Shown: positions 41,560-50,503 of the stretch, in pieces
Numbering within the stretch: the stretch's first letter is position 1
How the letters are laid out: every line of letters starts with the position of its first letter
Origin: Paracoccus isoporae
GTDB lineage: Bacteria > Pseudomonadota > Alphaproteobacteria > Rhodobacterales > Rhodobacteraceae
Assembly: GCF_900101865.1 (NCBI RefSeq)
Contig: NZ_FNAH01000005.1
Coordinates: forward strand, 124,001-188,000
Reading direction: 5' to 3'
DNA: 64,000 bases
Notes under the pieces: model-generated
The model's input: the letters and a program-made list of their open reading frames with translations, nothing else
Databases searched by the model: none
What the model was told of the DNA's origin: nothing
Program-made: the position numbers and the translations under genes

Positions 41560-43776
41560 ATGGCTGAGATCAGCGCCCATCGCAGCGAGCGTGCCGCAAT
41601 CAGCGCCTGTCCGGCCTGCACAGCCGCCCCGATGGCGGAGCGGGTGGCGGGGCGCGGGCTGCGGCAGGGGGATCTGCTGCTCTCCGTGCCAGGCGCGCAT
41701 TGCGCCGCCTGCATCGCCGCGATCGAGCGCGCGCTGATGGCCGCGCCCGATGTGCGCGGCGCGCGGGTGAACCTGACCCTGCGCCGGGTGATGATCGACG
41801 CGCCGGGACGGCAGGCGGCCGAGTTCATTCCGGTGCTGCACGCCATCGGCTACGAGGCGTTCGAACTGGACGGCAGCGCCGTCACCAGCGGGGCCGCGGC
41901 GCGGCAGGGGCGTGACATATTGATGCGGATCGGCGTTGCGGGATTCGCGATGATGAACATCATGATCCTCTCGGTCGCCGTCTGGTCCGGGGCCGAGGGG
42001 CCGACGCGGGACATGTTCCACTGGATCTCGGCCGCGATCGCCGTGCCGACCGTGGCCTTCGCCGGACAGCCCTTCTTCGCCAGCGCATGGGCCGCGCTGC
42101 GGGCCGGGCGGCTGGGGATGGATGTGCCGATCTCGCTCGCGCTGATCCTTGCCACCGCGATCTCGCTGTTCGAGACCGCGCAGTCCGGCCGCCACGCCTA
42201 TTTCGACGCGGCGGTGATGCTGTGCTTCTTTCTGCTGGTCGGGCGCTATCTGGATTTCCGCAGCCGCGCCATTGCGCGCTCCGCCGCCGAGGAGCTGACC
42301 GCGCTCGAAGTGCCGCGCGCCGTGCGGATCTGCGACGGGGGCGAGCGGGTTGTGAATGTCGCCGATCTGGTGCCGGGCGAGCTGATCCGGGTGCGCCCCG
42401 GTGCCCGGCTGCCCGCCGATGGCGAGGTGGTGGCCGGCATGTCCGAGATCGACCGCGCGCTGCTGACCGGGGAAAGCCTGCCGGTGCAGGCCGGGCCGGG
42501 CGCGATGCTGTCGGCGGGAGAGATCAACCTGACCGGGGTGCTGGATCTGCGTGTCGTCGCGGCAGGCCGGGACAGCGCCCTGTCACGTCTGGCCGATCTG
42601 GTGGCGATGGCCGAGACCGCGCGGGGGCGATATGCCTCGCTGGCCGAGCGCGCCGCGCGTCTCTACGCGCCACTGGTGCATCTGCTGGCGCTGCTCAGCT
42701 TCGGCGTCTGGCTGTGGCAGAGCGGTGATGCGCGGCTGGCGCTGAATGTCGCGGCGGCGGTGCTGATCATCACCTGCCCCTGCGCGCTCGGCCTGGCCGT
42801 GCCGGCGGTGGTGACGGCGGCCTCGGGGCGGCTGTTCCGGCGCGGCCTGCTCATCAAGGACGGCACCGCGCTCGAACGGCTGGCCGAGGTGGATACGGTG
42901 GTGTTCGACAAGACCGGCACGCTGACGCTCGGCCGGCCGGACTGGCTGAACCCCGACGATCTGCCCGACGCGCTGCGCCCGGTCGCACTGGCGATGGCGG
43001 CAGGCTCGGCCCATCCGCTCTCCGCCGCGATCTCTGCCGTGCTGGGTGAGCAGGGCGTGGTGGCGGCGCCGATGGACAGGCTGCGCGAACGGCCCGGCTA
43101 TGGGGTGGAGGGGGTCTGGCAGGGCAGGCGGGTGCGGCTTGGCCGGGCAAGCTGGGCCGAGGGCGGTCGCGCACCGGCAGACAGCCCCGCCGCCGACGGC
43201 CCGCGCAGCTTGCTGGCGGTGGAAGGGGCGGCACCGGTGGTGCTGCGCTTTGCCGATGCGCCAAGACCCGGCGCCGCAGAATGCATCGCGGAGCTGCGCT
43301 TGCAGGGCATTCAGGTGATGATGCTCTCCGGCGACGCCGCCCCGGCGGTGCGCGGCACGGCGGAGCGGCTTGGCATTTCGGCGTATCGCGCGGAGATCTC
43401 TCCGCAGGGCAAGCAGGCCCGGATTGCCGATCTGGCGCGGCAGGGGGCGAAGGTGCTGATGGTGGGCGACGGGTTGAACGATACCGCCGCACTCGCCGGG
43501 GCGCATGTCTCGATCTCTCCCGCGACGGGTCTGGATGCGGCGCGGGTGGCCTCCGACATCGTGCTGACCGGGCAGGATCTGCGCCCGGTGGCCGCGGCAC
43601 TCGGCCTGGCCCAGCAGGCACGGCGGCGGATGACGCAGAATTTCGCCATCTCGCTTGGCTACAACCTGCTGGCCGTGCCCGTCGCGATGGCCGGCCAGGC
43701 CACGCCGCTGATGGCGGCGCTGGCGATGTCGGCCAGCTCGGTCTCGGTCACGCTCAACGCGCTGAGGCTGCGCTGA
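41560..43776 (+). CDS. ccoI: copper-transporting P1B-type ATPase for oxidase assembly
   Basis: CcoI exports copper to the periplasmic side for insertion into the oxidase. The 738-residue protein has an N-terminal CPAC pair and a heavy-metal-binding domain with HCAACIAAIERAL (C48, C51), then TGES in LLTGESLPV. The ion-path motif CPC lies in ITCPCALGLAVP (C406), the phosphorylated Asp in FDKTGTLTLG (about 450), then SAHPLSAAI and the hinge GDGLNDTAAL. The ATG at 41560 lies one base after the ccoH stop; the frame runs further upstream inside ccoH without significance. Confidence 0.95.
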   Translation: MAEISAHRSERAAISACPACTAAPMAERVAGRGLRQGDLLLSVPGAHCAACIAAIERALMAAPDVRGARVNLTLRRVMIDAPGRQAAEFIPVLHAIGYEAFELDGSAVTSGAAARQGRDILMRIGVAGFAMMNIMILSVAVWSGAEGPTRDMFHWISAAIAVPTVAFAGQPFFASAWAALRAGRLGMDVPISLALILATAISLFETAQSGRHAYFDAAVMLCFFLLVGRYLDFRSRAIARSAAEELTALEVPRAVRICDGGERVVNVADLVPGELIRVRPGARLPADGEVVAGMSEIDRALLTGESLPVQAGPGAMLSAGEINLTGVLDLRVVAAGRDSALSRLADLVAMAETARGRYASLAERAARLYAPLVHLLALLSFGVWLWQSGDARLALNVAAAVLIITCPCALGLAVPAVVTAASGRLFRRGLLIKDGTALERLAEVDTVVFDKTGTLTLGRPDWLNPDDLPDALRPVALAMAAGSAHPLSAAISAVLGEQGVVAAPMDRLRERPGYGVEGVWQGRRVRLGRASWAEGGRAPADSPAADGPRSLLAVEGAAPVVLRFADAPRPGAAECIAELRLQGIQVMMLSGDAAPAVRGTAERLGISAYRAEISPQGKQARIADLARQGAKVLMVGDGLNDTAALAGAHVSISPATGLDAARVASDIVLTGQDLRPVAAALGLAQQARRRMTQNFAISLGYNLLAVPVAMAGQATPLMAALAMSASSVSVTLNALRLR

Positions 43777-43970
43777 TGGAGATCCTGGCGGTGCTGATCC
43801 CGGTCTCGATCCTGCTCGGCGGGGCAGGTCTTGGGGCATTCCTGTGGTCGCTGCACGCCCGGCAATATGACGATCCCAAGGGCGACGCGGCGCGGATTCT
43901 CTCGGGCGCATGGGACGAACGGCCGAGACCGCCTCCCCCGACGCCCGCCGATCAGAACAGCGAGCCCTGA
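43776..43970 (+). CDS. ccoS: cbb3-type oxidase assembly protein CcoS
   Basis: CcoS is needed for cofactor insertion into the cbb3 oxidase. The 64-residue protein has one membrane segment (LIPVSILLGGAGLGAFLWSL) followed by the family signature QYDDPKGDAARIL and a Pro-rich tail. The ATG shares one base with the ccoI stop. The 3' end overlaps the convergent xseA by 19 bases. Confidence 0.93.
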   Translation: MEILAVLIPVSILLGGAGLGAFLWSLHARQYDDPKGDAARILSGAWDERPRPPPPTPADQNSEP

Positions 43971-45499
43971 GGGTCGCGGTCGCTGCGCACCGGCAGCGTG
44001 CCATCGGCGAACTCGATCTCCAGCCGGGCGCGGTCCTGTGCGGCCTGCGCGGTGGTCAGCACCGCGCCCTCCGTGTCGCGGATCACGGCGAAGCCGCGCT
44101 CCAGCGTCTGCCGGTAGCCGAGCGAGACACGCATCCGGTCCAGCCTTTGCAAGACCTCATCGCGCTGCGCCATGCCGCGCGCGAAACCCGCCTGAAGCCG
44201 CGCCGACAGCGGCGCCAGCCGGTCGCGGCCTTTCGCCGTCTCGCGGCGCGCATCGGCCAGCACCCGGTTGCGGCCGTTTTCCAGCCGCGCCCCCAGCCCG
44301 TCCAGCCGGTCGCGCCGCCTTGTGTTGGCCCCCTGCGCGGCCACGCCCATATGCCGGGTCAGATTGCCAAGTGCAGTCCGCGCGCGTTCGGTCAGCCGCC
44401 CCAGCATCGCCGGGCCGAGCCGCAACCCGTCCAGCCGGTCGCGGCGGCGATTGACGAGGTTGCGAAGCGCCGGCTCCAGCGTGCCGCCGCGAAAATCCAG
44501 CCGTTGCCGCGCGCCCTCGGTCAGCGCCTGCGGCCGGCCGAGCGCGCGCGCCAGATCCACCAGCCGCTGCGCCATCCGCTCCTGCCGCTGGCCCATCGCC
44601 TGCCCCATCCGCAACCGCGCCTGCTGCAATTGCAGCCCCAGCTCGCGCCGCACCGGCACCGCCATTTCCGCCGCCGCCGTGGGCGTCGGCGCGCGGCGGT
44701 CGGCGGCGAAATCGATCAGCGTGGTGTCGGTCTCATGCCCGACCGCCGAGATCAGCGGGATGGCGCTCTCGGCGGCGGCGCGGACGACGATTTCCTCGTT
44801 GAAGCCCCACAGATCCTCGATCGAGCCGCCGCCGCGCGCCACGATCAGCAGATCGGGGCGCGGGATCGGCCCGTCCGGCGCAAGCGCGTTGAAGCCGCGA
44901 ATGCCCGCCGCGACCTCACCGGCCGAAGCCGCGCCCTGCACGGCCACCGGCCAGATCAGAACATGGCTTGGAAAACGGTCGCGCAGCCGGTGCAAAATGT
45001 CGCGGATCACCGCGCCCGAGGGCGAGGTGACGACCCCGATCACGCGCGGCAGAAAGGGCAGGGGCTGCTTGCGCGCAGCATCGAACAGCCCTTCGGCGGC
45101 AAGCGCCTTGCGCCGCTTTTCCAGCATCGCCATCAGCGCGCCGGCCCCGGCCGGTTCCAGCTCGTCCACGATCAGCTGGTATTTCGACTGCCCGGCAAAG
45201 GTGGTCAGCTTGCCGGTGGCGATGACCTCCATCCCCTCCTCGGGTTTCTGGCTCAGCCGGGCGGCCTGTCCCTTCCAACTCACCGCCGCGATCACCGCGC
45301 GGTCGTCCTTCAGGTCGAAATAGACATGCCCCGAGCGCGGCATCGACACCCGCCCGATCTCGCCGCGCACCCGGACCCGGCCGAACTCGCCTTCGATCAC
45401 GCGCTTCACCGCGCCCGAGATCTCGGAGACCGACAGCGGCGGAGCGTTGCCGCCGGGGCCGCCGGGATCGGGGGTGTCGTCTTCGAACATGTCCGACAT
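43952..45499 (-). CDS. xseA: exodeoxyribonuclease VII large subunit
   Basis: XseA, with XseB, degrades single-stranded DNA to short pieces. The 515-residue protein has an N-terminal OB-fold region (GRVRVRGEIGRVSMPRSGHV, YFDLKDDRAVI) and the conserved catalytic-domain motifs VIGVVTSPSGAVIRDI, LIVARGGGSIEDLWGFNEE and ISAVGHETDTTLIDFAADRR. A long coiled-coil-prone Arg/Leu-rich region follows. xseB is not adjacent. In relatives purD is the usual divergent neighbour; here two extra genes intervene. Confidence 0.96.
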   Translation of the reverse strand: MSDMFEDDTPDPGGPGGNAPPLSVSEISGAVKRVIEGEFGRVRVRGEIGRVSMPRSGHVYFDLKDDRAVIAAVSWKGQAARLSQKPEEGMEVIATGKLTTFAGQSKYQLIVDELEPAGAGALMAMLEKRRKALAAEGLFDAARKQPLPFLPRVIGVVTSPSGAVIRDILHRLRDRFPSHVLIWPVAVQGAASAGEVAAGIRGFNALAPDGPIPRPDLLIVARGGGSIEDLWGFNEEIVVRAAAESAIPLISAVGHETDTTLIDFAADRRAPTPTAAAEMAVPVRRELGLQLQQARLRMGQAMGQRQERMAQRLVDLARALGRPQALTEGARQRLDFRGGTLEPALRNLVNRRRDRLDGLRLGPAMLGRLTERARTALGNLTRHMGVAAQGANTRRRDRLDGLGARLENGRNRVLADARRETAKGRDRLAPLSARLQAGFARGMAQRDEVLQRLDRMRVSLGYRQTLERGFAVIRDTEGAVLTTAQAAQDRARLEIEFADGTLPVRSDRDPQGSLF

Positions 45500-45583
45500 G
45501 GGTCAGCTACTCTCTGCTAAAGCCGAAGGGTGCCGAAGCCAGGCGCAGGACGCAAGCTAACAATTGCGCGCGCCCGTCATCTG

Positions 45584-46333
45584 TCACGATGCTTTCTGAC
45601 GGAGTGCTTTGCTCTGTTCCACTTCGCGGCGGTAGCGGCGCCGATCTTTGAATTTGAACACCGGCCAGTCGATGTAATCAGAGATATCTGCTGAGATAAT
45701 TCTTTCGGGATAACCGGCCTTGAACATAACGTAAGGAAGGATCGGCTGATCGCGCGGGCATGTTGTGGAGAACAATTCGAGCCAAGTCTCATTAAGCCGA
45801 TCAGTTCTGTCATCACCCATCTTCTGAACCATCATTGTGTTCACATAAAGATTTCCGCCCGTTGGCAAGCCCGACCTCTGAAAAAGCGCTCGGGTCTGAT
45901 CGTACTGGCTCTGATCGATATAGCCCTTGTTCAAAATGGTCTTTAGCTCTCGATAGGCGTCGCGGCGGGAATGATGCCTAAAGAGATAGCGTCCCGAAGG
46001 GCAGTTACCGAATTGGAGTTCAAGGTCTTGAATGACAATTTCTGGCGAAACTTTCAGGATTGCGCGGTTATCGACATACAAAGCCCATCGCGCCGTCTCA
46101 GGAAGCACCAGATGCGGGCAGATCTTGGGCAGCCGCGATGCTGTCTTGGCGTCGTCGCCGGGCAAACGAAGACATTCCACATCATCCGGTAGACCGAGCT
46201 CGCGCAGATCCTCGCGATCCGTGAATAAAATCTTATGTGCAGCTGTTGAAACCCCGAGGCAGTCAATGTTCAGCGGCTCGTGGTGACCAAAATAACATGA
46301 ATAGAGAACGACCCCGTTATCGCGAGATGTCAT
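45584..46333 (-). CDS. DUF616 / TOD1-like glycosyltransferase-domain protein
   Basis: The 249-residue protein resembles the DUF616 (TOD1/MUCI70-type) family: VLYSCYFGHHEPLN at the N-terminus, HKILFTDRED, then WALYVDNRAILKVSPEI with a DxD-like VDN, and LFRHHSRRDAYRELKTIL. Such proteins occur in polysaccharide clusters and are thought to be glycosyltransferases (inference). Its ATG overlaps the stop of the upstream methyltransferase gene (ATGA). Codon use and base composition are clearly more AT-rich than in the flanking genes, suggesting recent transfer. Confidence 0.7.
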   Translation of the reverse strand: MTSRDNGVVLYSCYFGHHEPLNIDCLGVSTAAHKILFTDREDLRELGLPDDVECLRLPGDDAKTASRLPKICPHLVLPETARWALYVDNRAILKVSPEIVIQDLELQFGNCPSGRYLFRHHSRRDAYRELKTILNKGYIDQSQYDQTRALFQRSGLPTGGNLYVNTMMVQKMGDDRTDRLNETWLELFSTTCPRDQPILPYVMFKAGYPERIISADISDYIDWPVFKFKDRRRYRREVEQSKALRQKAS

Positions 46334-47028
46334 GAAAGCGCCTTGAAGAGTATCGTTCTGATTGGAAGTCGCTTGTGATGCCCGCCATCTATGACATCCT
46401 CCACCTGCCCGAATTCTGCGCATTCGCGGTTCAGTAAAGTGATCAGATTCGTCTCTGATATTCCAAACGCGTCGAGCAGATCGACCCGATCGGGATCGTA
46501 ATTCCACCCATGATCGATCATCAGATAGCCGTTCTTGTTCAAGCAGGATGCCCAAGTCGTAAACAGGAGTTTTGGATCATACGTGTGGTCCCATGAATTT
46601 GAATAAATGAAATCGAAACGACCTTCCCACTCGGCCTTTCTCTCATGAAAATCCCATTGAATGGTTTTTGGAAAATCTGTCGCAGTATCCGAAATCTCGG
46701 TGCCAAAAACATCTGCGCCATCTGCGAGGTACTTCTCAAACCACTCTTGCTCCTTGCCGCGCCTTGTGCCGTGGCAGACCCCATATCTGACCGGTCCAGG
46801 ATGCCTTTCACTTAGGATCCTGGCAAGGATGCAGATATGCTCCTCGGGAACCCACTGGTTTCCAATCTTCGCCTTGTTGCCGATTGTCTGGATTTCTCTA
46901 TATTTTTCGTATGAGAACTCGCCATCCGAAACGTATTTGGCTAGCTTGTAAGCACCTTCATCGACAAAATCGTTCTCTTGCGCCGATGTTTTAATTGCTC
47001 TCAGCTTCTTGCGCCAACCAGTCGCCAT
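46330..47028 (-). CDS. class I SAM-dependent methyltransferase-like protein
   Basis: The 232-residue protein has a methyltransferase-like core: RYGVCHGTRRGKEQEWFEKY as a motif I variant, then DVFGTEISDTATDFP, IQWDFHERK and FDFIYSNSWDHTYDPKLLF, followed by CLNKNGYLMIDHGWNYDP. The glycine-rich loop is unusual, so the assignment rests on overall order. AGGGGAAGG lies eight bases before the ATG at 47028. It is translated together with the DUF616 gene. Base composition is low in GC (one sampled 60-base line, 46561-46620, has 22 G+C). It may modify a surface glycan (inference). Confidence 0.6.
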   Translation of the reverse strand: MATGWRKKLRAIKTSAQENDFVDEGAYKLAKYVSDGEFSYEKYREIQTIGNKAKIGNQWVPEEHICILARILSERHPGPVRYGVCHGTRRGKEQEWFEKYLADGADVFGTEISDTATDFPKTIQWDFHERKAEWEGRFDFIYSNSWDHTYDPKLLFTTWASCLNKNGYLMIDHGWNYDPDRVDLLDAFGISETNLITLLNRECAEFGQVEDVIDGGHHKRLPIRTILFKALS

Positions 47029-47208
47029 TCTTCGCGGCCTTCCCCTTGAGAGATTTTCCAACGCGACGTATCAGACATGCGGATTTGTGTCTATGGTTCG
47101 GCGTTCGCGCATAGGCTTCAAGTGGGCGGCAGATCCACGGTCTTGCTCCTGCGGACGGAACTTTTTAAGAGGCCGTGTGATGTCACCAGGTTTTGCAGGG
47201 GCGGACGC

Positions 47209-48471
47209 ATGAATATCCTCATTCTCGGCAGTGGCGGGCGGGAACATGCGCTTGCCTGGGCGATCCGGCAGAACCCGAAATGCGACCGGCTGATCGTGGC
47301 GCCGGGCAATGCCGGGATCCGGGACGTGGCGGAATGCGCGTCGCTCGACATCATGTCGCGCGCGGCGGTGACGGAATTCGCGCAGGAAAACGCCATCGAC
47401 TTCGTGGTGATCGGCCCCGAGGCGCCGCTGGCGGCGGGGGTGTCGGATGCGCTCAGGGCGGCGGGGATGCTCGTGTTCGGCCCATCGCAAGCGGCCGCAC
47501 AGCTCGAGGCGTCGAAGGCCTTCACCAAGGAAATCTGCGAGGCCTGCGGCGCGCCCACCGCCGCCTGGGCGCGGTTTTCGGACGCCGCCGCCGCTAAGGA
47601 TTACATCCGTGCCGAGGGCGCCCCGATCGTGGTCAAGGCCGACGGGCTGGCCGCCGGCAAGGGGGTGGTCGTGGCCGAGACGGAGGAACAGGCGCTCGAC
47701 GCGGTGGAGATGATCTTCGACGGCGCCTTCGGTGACGCGGGCGCCGAGGTGGTGATCGAGGAGTTCATGTCCGGCGAGGAGGCGAGCTTCTTCGTCCTCT
47801 CCGACGGCACGAATTGCCTGCCCATCGGCACCGCGCAGGACCACAAGCGCGTGGGCGCAGGCGATACCGGCCCCAATACCGGCGGCATGGGCGCCTATTC
47901 CCCCGCGCCGGTGCTGACCGACGCGATTCAGCAGCAGGTGATGGAGCGGATCATCCGGCCGACCGTGGCCGAGATGGCGGCGCGCGGCACGCCGTTCCAG
48001 GGCGTGCTCTATGCCGGGCTGATGATCGCGGACGGGCAGGCGCGGCTGGTGGAATATAATGTCCGCTTCGGCGATCCCGAATGCCAGGCGCTGATGATGC
48101 GGCTGGGTGCGCAGGTGCTCGACCTGCTTCATGCCTGCGCCGAGGCGCGGCTGGCGGAGATGACGGTCAACTGGGCCGAGGATCACGCCATGACGGTGGT
48201 GATGGCCGCGAATGGCTATCCCGGCGCCTATCAGAAGGGCAGCGAGATCCGCGCGCTCGACCGCCTGCCGGAGGGCAGTTTCCAGATGCTGTTCCATGCC
48301 GGTACTGACGAGCGGGACGGGCGGGTCGTGGCGACGGGCGGCCGGGTGCTGGCCGCGACCGGGCGCGGGGCGACGCTGGCCGAGGCGCATCAGCGCGCCT
48401 ACGGGCTGATCGACGCAATCGACTGGCCCGAGGGGTTCTGTCGGCGCGATATCGGCTGGCGGGCGCTCTAG
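47209..48471 (+). CDS. purD: phosphoribosylamine--glycine ligase
   Basis: PurD joins phosphoribosylamine and glycine in purine synthesis. The 420-residue ATP-grasp enzyme begins MNILILGSGGREHALAWAIR and contains GPSQAAAQLEASKAFTKEIC, VVKADGLAAGKGVVVAET, TGGMGAYSPAPVLTD and VEYNVRFGDPECQALMMRL. The frame opens 44 codons upstream, but the family start is at 47209. Confidence 0.97.
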   Translation: MNILILGSGGREHALAWAIRQNPKCDRLIVAPGNAGIRDVAECASLDIMSRAAVTEFAQENAIDFVVIGPEAPLAAGVSDALRAAGMLVFGPSQAAAQLEASKAFTKEICEACGAPTAAWARFSDAAAAKDYIRAEGAPIVVKADGLAAGKGVVVAETEEQALDAVEMIFDGAFGDAGAEVVIEEFMSGEEASFFVLSDGTNCLPIGTAQDHKRVGAGDTGPNTGGMGAYSPAPVLTDAIQQQVMERIIRPTVAEMAARGTPFQGVLYAGLMIADGQARLVEYNVRFGDPECQALMMRLGAQVLDLLHACAEARLAEMTVNWAEDHAMTVVMAANGYPGAYQKGSEIRALDRLPEGSFQMLFHAGTDERDGRVVATGGRVLAATGRGATLAEAHQRAYGLIDAIDWPEGFCRRDIGWRAL

Positions 48472-48496
48472 TCAGCCGTCGGCGGCTGCCGCGGGG

Positions 48497-49279
48497 TCAG
48501 AAACTCACCGTCACGCCGGGCAGGTCCAGCGTCGCGATCAGCTCGCGCAGCTCCTGCCGGGCGGCGATATTGGACATGGACAGGCTCTCCGTGCCGACAT
48601 CCTTCAGATCCAGCAGCGTCAGCCCGCGCGGGAACAGCTCACGAAACACCACCCGCTCCGCAAAGCCGGGCGCGACGCGGAACCCGATCCGCTTCGAGAG
48701 CTGGCCGAGCGCGGTCCCGACCTTGCGCTTGTTGTGCATCTGCTGCGAGCCGAGCCGGTTGCGCAGCACGATCCAGTCGATCGGCCCGGCCCCCGCCGCC
48801 TGCCGCCCCTGCCGCGCCGACCACACCATCTCGGCATAGATGGACGGGCCCAGCACCTTGCCGTCGGGCGCCATCCGCGCCAGCAGGTCGAAATCGATGA
48901 AGCTGTCATTCAGCGGCGTGACGAGCGTGTCGGCCAGCATATGCGCCATCTGCGCCAACCGCGTATGCGAGCCGGGGCAGTCGATCAGGATGAAATCGTG
49001 ATCGGGCTCCAGCACCGCCATCGCCTCGGAGAGGGGATCGGTGTCATTGGGCGATTGCGCATTCAGCGCGCCGAGCGTGGGCATGGGCAGGTCCAGCCCC
49101 TCAGTCTGGATGAAATGCGCCCGGTTCTCCAGATAGCGGCCGAAGCTGCGCTGCCTTATGTCCAGATCGAGCGCCGCCACGCGATGCCCCATCCGGGCAA
49201 GCGCGGTCGCGACATGCATCGAGGTGGTGGACTTGCCCGACCCGCCCTTCTCGTTTCCCACGACGATGATATGGGCCAT
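48497..49279 (-). CDS. mipZ: ParA-family division-plane regulator MipZ
   Basis: MipZ is an ATPase that forms a bipolar gradient and blocks FtsZ assembly away from midcell in alphaproteobacteria. The 260-residue protein has the deviant Walker A VGNEKGGSGKSTTSMHVATA (about 7-26) and LDLDIRQRSFGRYLENR, the combination that separates MipZ from other ParA proteins, followed by FILIDCPGSHTRLAQMAHML. The ATG at 49279 removes a 62-codon extension. It is convergent with purD. Confidence 0.93.
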   Translation of the reverse strand: MAHIIVVGNEKGGSGKSTTSMHVATALARMGHRVAALDLDIRQRSFGRYLENRAHFIQTEGLDLPMPTLGALNAQSPNDTDPLSEAMAVLEPDHDFILIDCPGSHTRLAQMAHMLADTLVTPLNDSFIDFDLLARMAPDGKVLGPSIYAEMVWSARQGRQAAGAGPIDWIVLRNRLGSQQMHNKRKVGTALGQLSKRIGFRVAPGFAERVVFRELFPRGLTLLDLKDVGTESLSMSNIAARQELRELIATLDLPGVTVSF

Positions 49280-49556
49280 TCCGCCTCGAGTCGTTCCCTG
49301 TTCCGCGCGGGACCATATGCGCTGTGGCGCGGGTTGGGAAGCGGGTGAGTTATGGTTGATGAAGAGGGATTGTCGCGCGGAAGCAGGTCGTCCTCGCCCG
49401 AAGGCGCTGATGCTGTAGGGCGTGGAAGAGTTTTGCTTGAGAGCGCTGTTGGTGCAGGGAAGCAATGCGCCGACAGCCCTTCAGCGCGGTTGTATCACCC
49501 ACGTCACCGGACGATCTTGAACGTTCCAGGCATATGGTTTTTGCAGTCGACCCGGC
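49280..49556. other. intergenic region between mipZ and the cysteine peptidase gene
   Basis: This 277-base gap lies upstream of mipZ and downstream of the peptidase gene, both on the minus strand. It becomes AT-richer toward the peptidase end. I see no supported gene, and no hairpin with a U tract near the peptidase stop. Confidence 0.4.
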
Positions 49557-50240
49557 TCACGCTGATAAATAGAGATGCGTGCTGAATACCCCCCTCGCCG
49601 CTCCGCCACCGGGATACGTCCCGTTATTCGGGACTTCGCGCACGACGCCCCCCCAAGGCTCAAGAAAGACTATCCGTCCATTTCGAGCCTCACGAGCGGC
49701 CACGACAAAATGTCCGCCGACACGATGTGCTTGATAGATCCAGTGGAGGAAGCTTATCGCTGGCCTGTCGTCGCTCAGCTTTAGCGGGTCCACCGGCAAG
49801 GCGAGAGGTTCGAGATGGTGAGAAGGAGTGTTGGTCACCAGCAACTGATGCAAGAGATGTTTGCTCTCCTGCAACTCGACCCTGAGCGACTGCGCCCTCA
49901 ATGCGGCAATCAGTTGAGAGACGCTAGTCCCAAAGCTCCCGTACATGTTCGCCATTGTGTTCTGGTTCTGACGGCTCTTTTCACTGCTCGGCATGAATGT
50001 CTGCGGCGCAGGAATGCTGACTGCGTTCCAGTCGCCTAATGCGACCTCACCCAGACAAAATCCCTTTACCACGAAACTGAAGGTCCGCGCGGCGAGCGCC
50101 CATTCTCCTTCCGCGAGAGTCATTTGCTGGGCGATGGACTTCGCCATCCACATCGACGCGATGGCACAGGATGCAGGCTGTCTTTGCGCCCAGACCTGAT
50201 GTGTGATGCCGTCGCTGTCGGTTCGCTGGTGAATGGTCAT
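49557..50240 (-). CDS. orphan papain/C39-like cysteine peptidase
   Basis: The 227-residue protein has the layout of a papain-like or C39-like peptidase: a Gln close before the nucleophile in WAQRQPASCAIASMWMAKSI (Q19/Q21, C25), a late His in RVGGHFVVAAR (H177), and a following acidic/Trp turn VFLEPWGG (E194). No signal peptide or membrane helix is seen. GAAGGA is seven bases upstream of the ATG at 50240. No transporter, toxin partner or inhibitor gene adjoins. Its base composition is somewhat lower in GC than its neighbours. Target unknown; the peptidase call rests on motif order only. Confidence 0.55.
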   Translation of the reverse strand: MTIHQRTDSDGITHQVWAQRQPASCAIASMWMAKSIAQQMTLAEGEWALAARTFSFVVKGFCLGEVALGDWNAVSIPAPQTFMPSSEKSRQNQNTMANMYGSFGTSVSQLIAALRAQSLRVELQESKHLLHQLLVTNTPSHHLEPLALPVDPLKLSDDRPAISFLHWIYQAHRVGGHFVVAAREARNGRIVFLEPWGGVVREVPNNGTYPGGGAARGVFSTHLYLSA

Positions 50241-50354
50241 CGGCGCGGTCCTTCGTGACTGAACATGCAAGCGCCAGGCGCGGAAATCGGTTAACCGGAT
50301 GAATCAATGATGATTTTTAGGATAACACGAATCGTGGCTCTGCCGAACGATAAA

Positions 50355-50374
50355 CGCCGCCCTGAGGGGCGGCG
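50355..50374 (-). terminator. terminator copied with the rpmE remnant
   Basis: CGCCGCCC (50355-50362) / GGGCGGCG (50367-50374) with AAA to the left. It is a near copy of the real rpmE terminator and now ends the 50504 gene. Confidence 0.65.
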
Positions 50375-50401
50375 CTTGTCATCGTCGATAAAATGTCCGG
50401 C

Positions 50402-50498
50402 TCAGAAGCCCAGACCGGCATATGTGTTCTTGAACTTTGAGACGCAGCCGCCCCCATCCATAAGCCGGGCCGAGCCGCAGGCTCAGGCCGGCTGCGAG
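50402..50498 (-). pseudogene. rpmE: truncated copy of rpmE (C-terminal end of L31)
   Basis: On the minus strand the segment reads GSARLMDGGGCVSKFKNTYA then GLGF and stop, which is the C-terminus of the functional L31 at 52080 with a few changes. Going upstream it hits an in-frame TGA at 50483-50485, and the similarity fades beyond 50498, so it cannot make L31. A leftover of a duplication is the simplest view. Confidence 0.85.
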
Positions 50499-50503
50499 CG
50501 GGG

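Larger units (their letters stand above)
50355..50498 (-). repeat. degenerate direct repeat of the rpmE 3' end (partner 52033-52176)
   Basis: The two segments align without gaps at a constant offset of 1678 bases. I count 17 mismatches in 144 positions. The repeat covers the terminator and the last third of the L31 gene. Confidence 0.85.
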
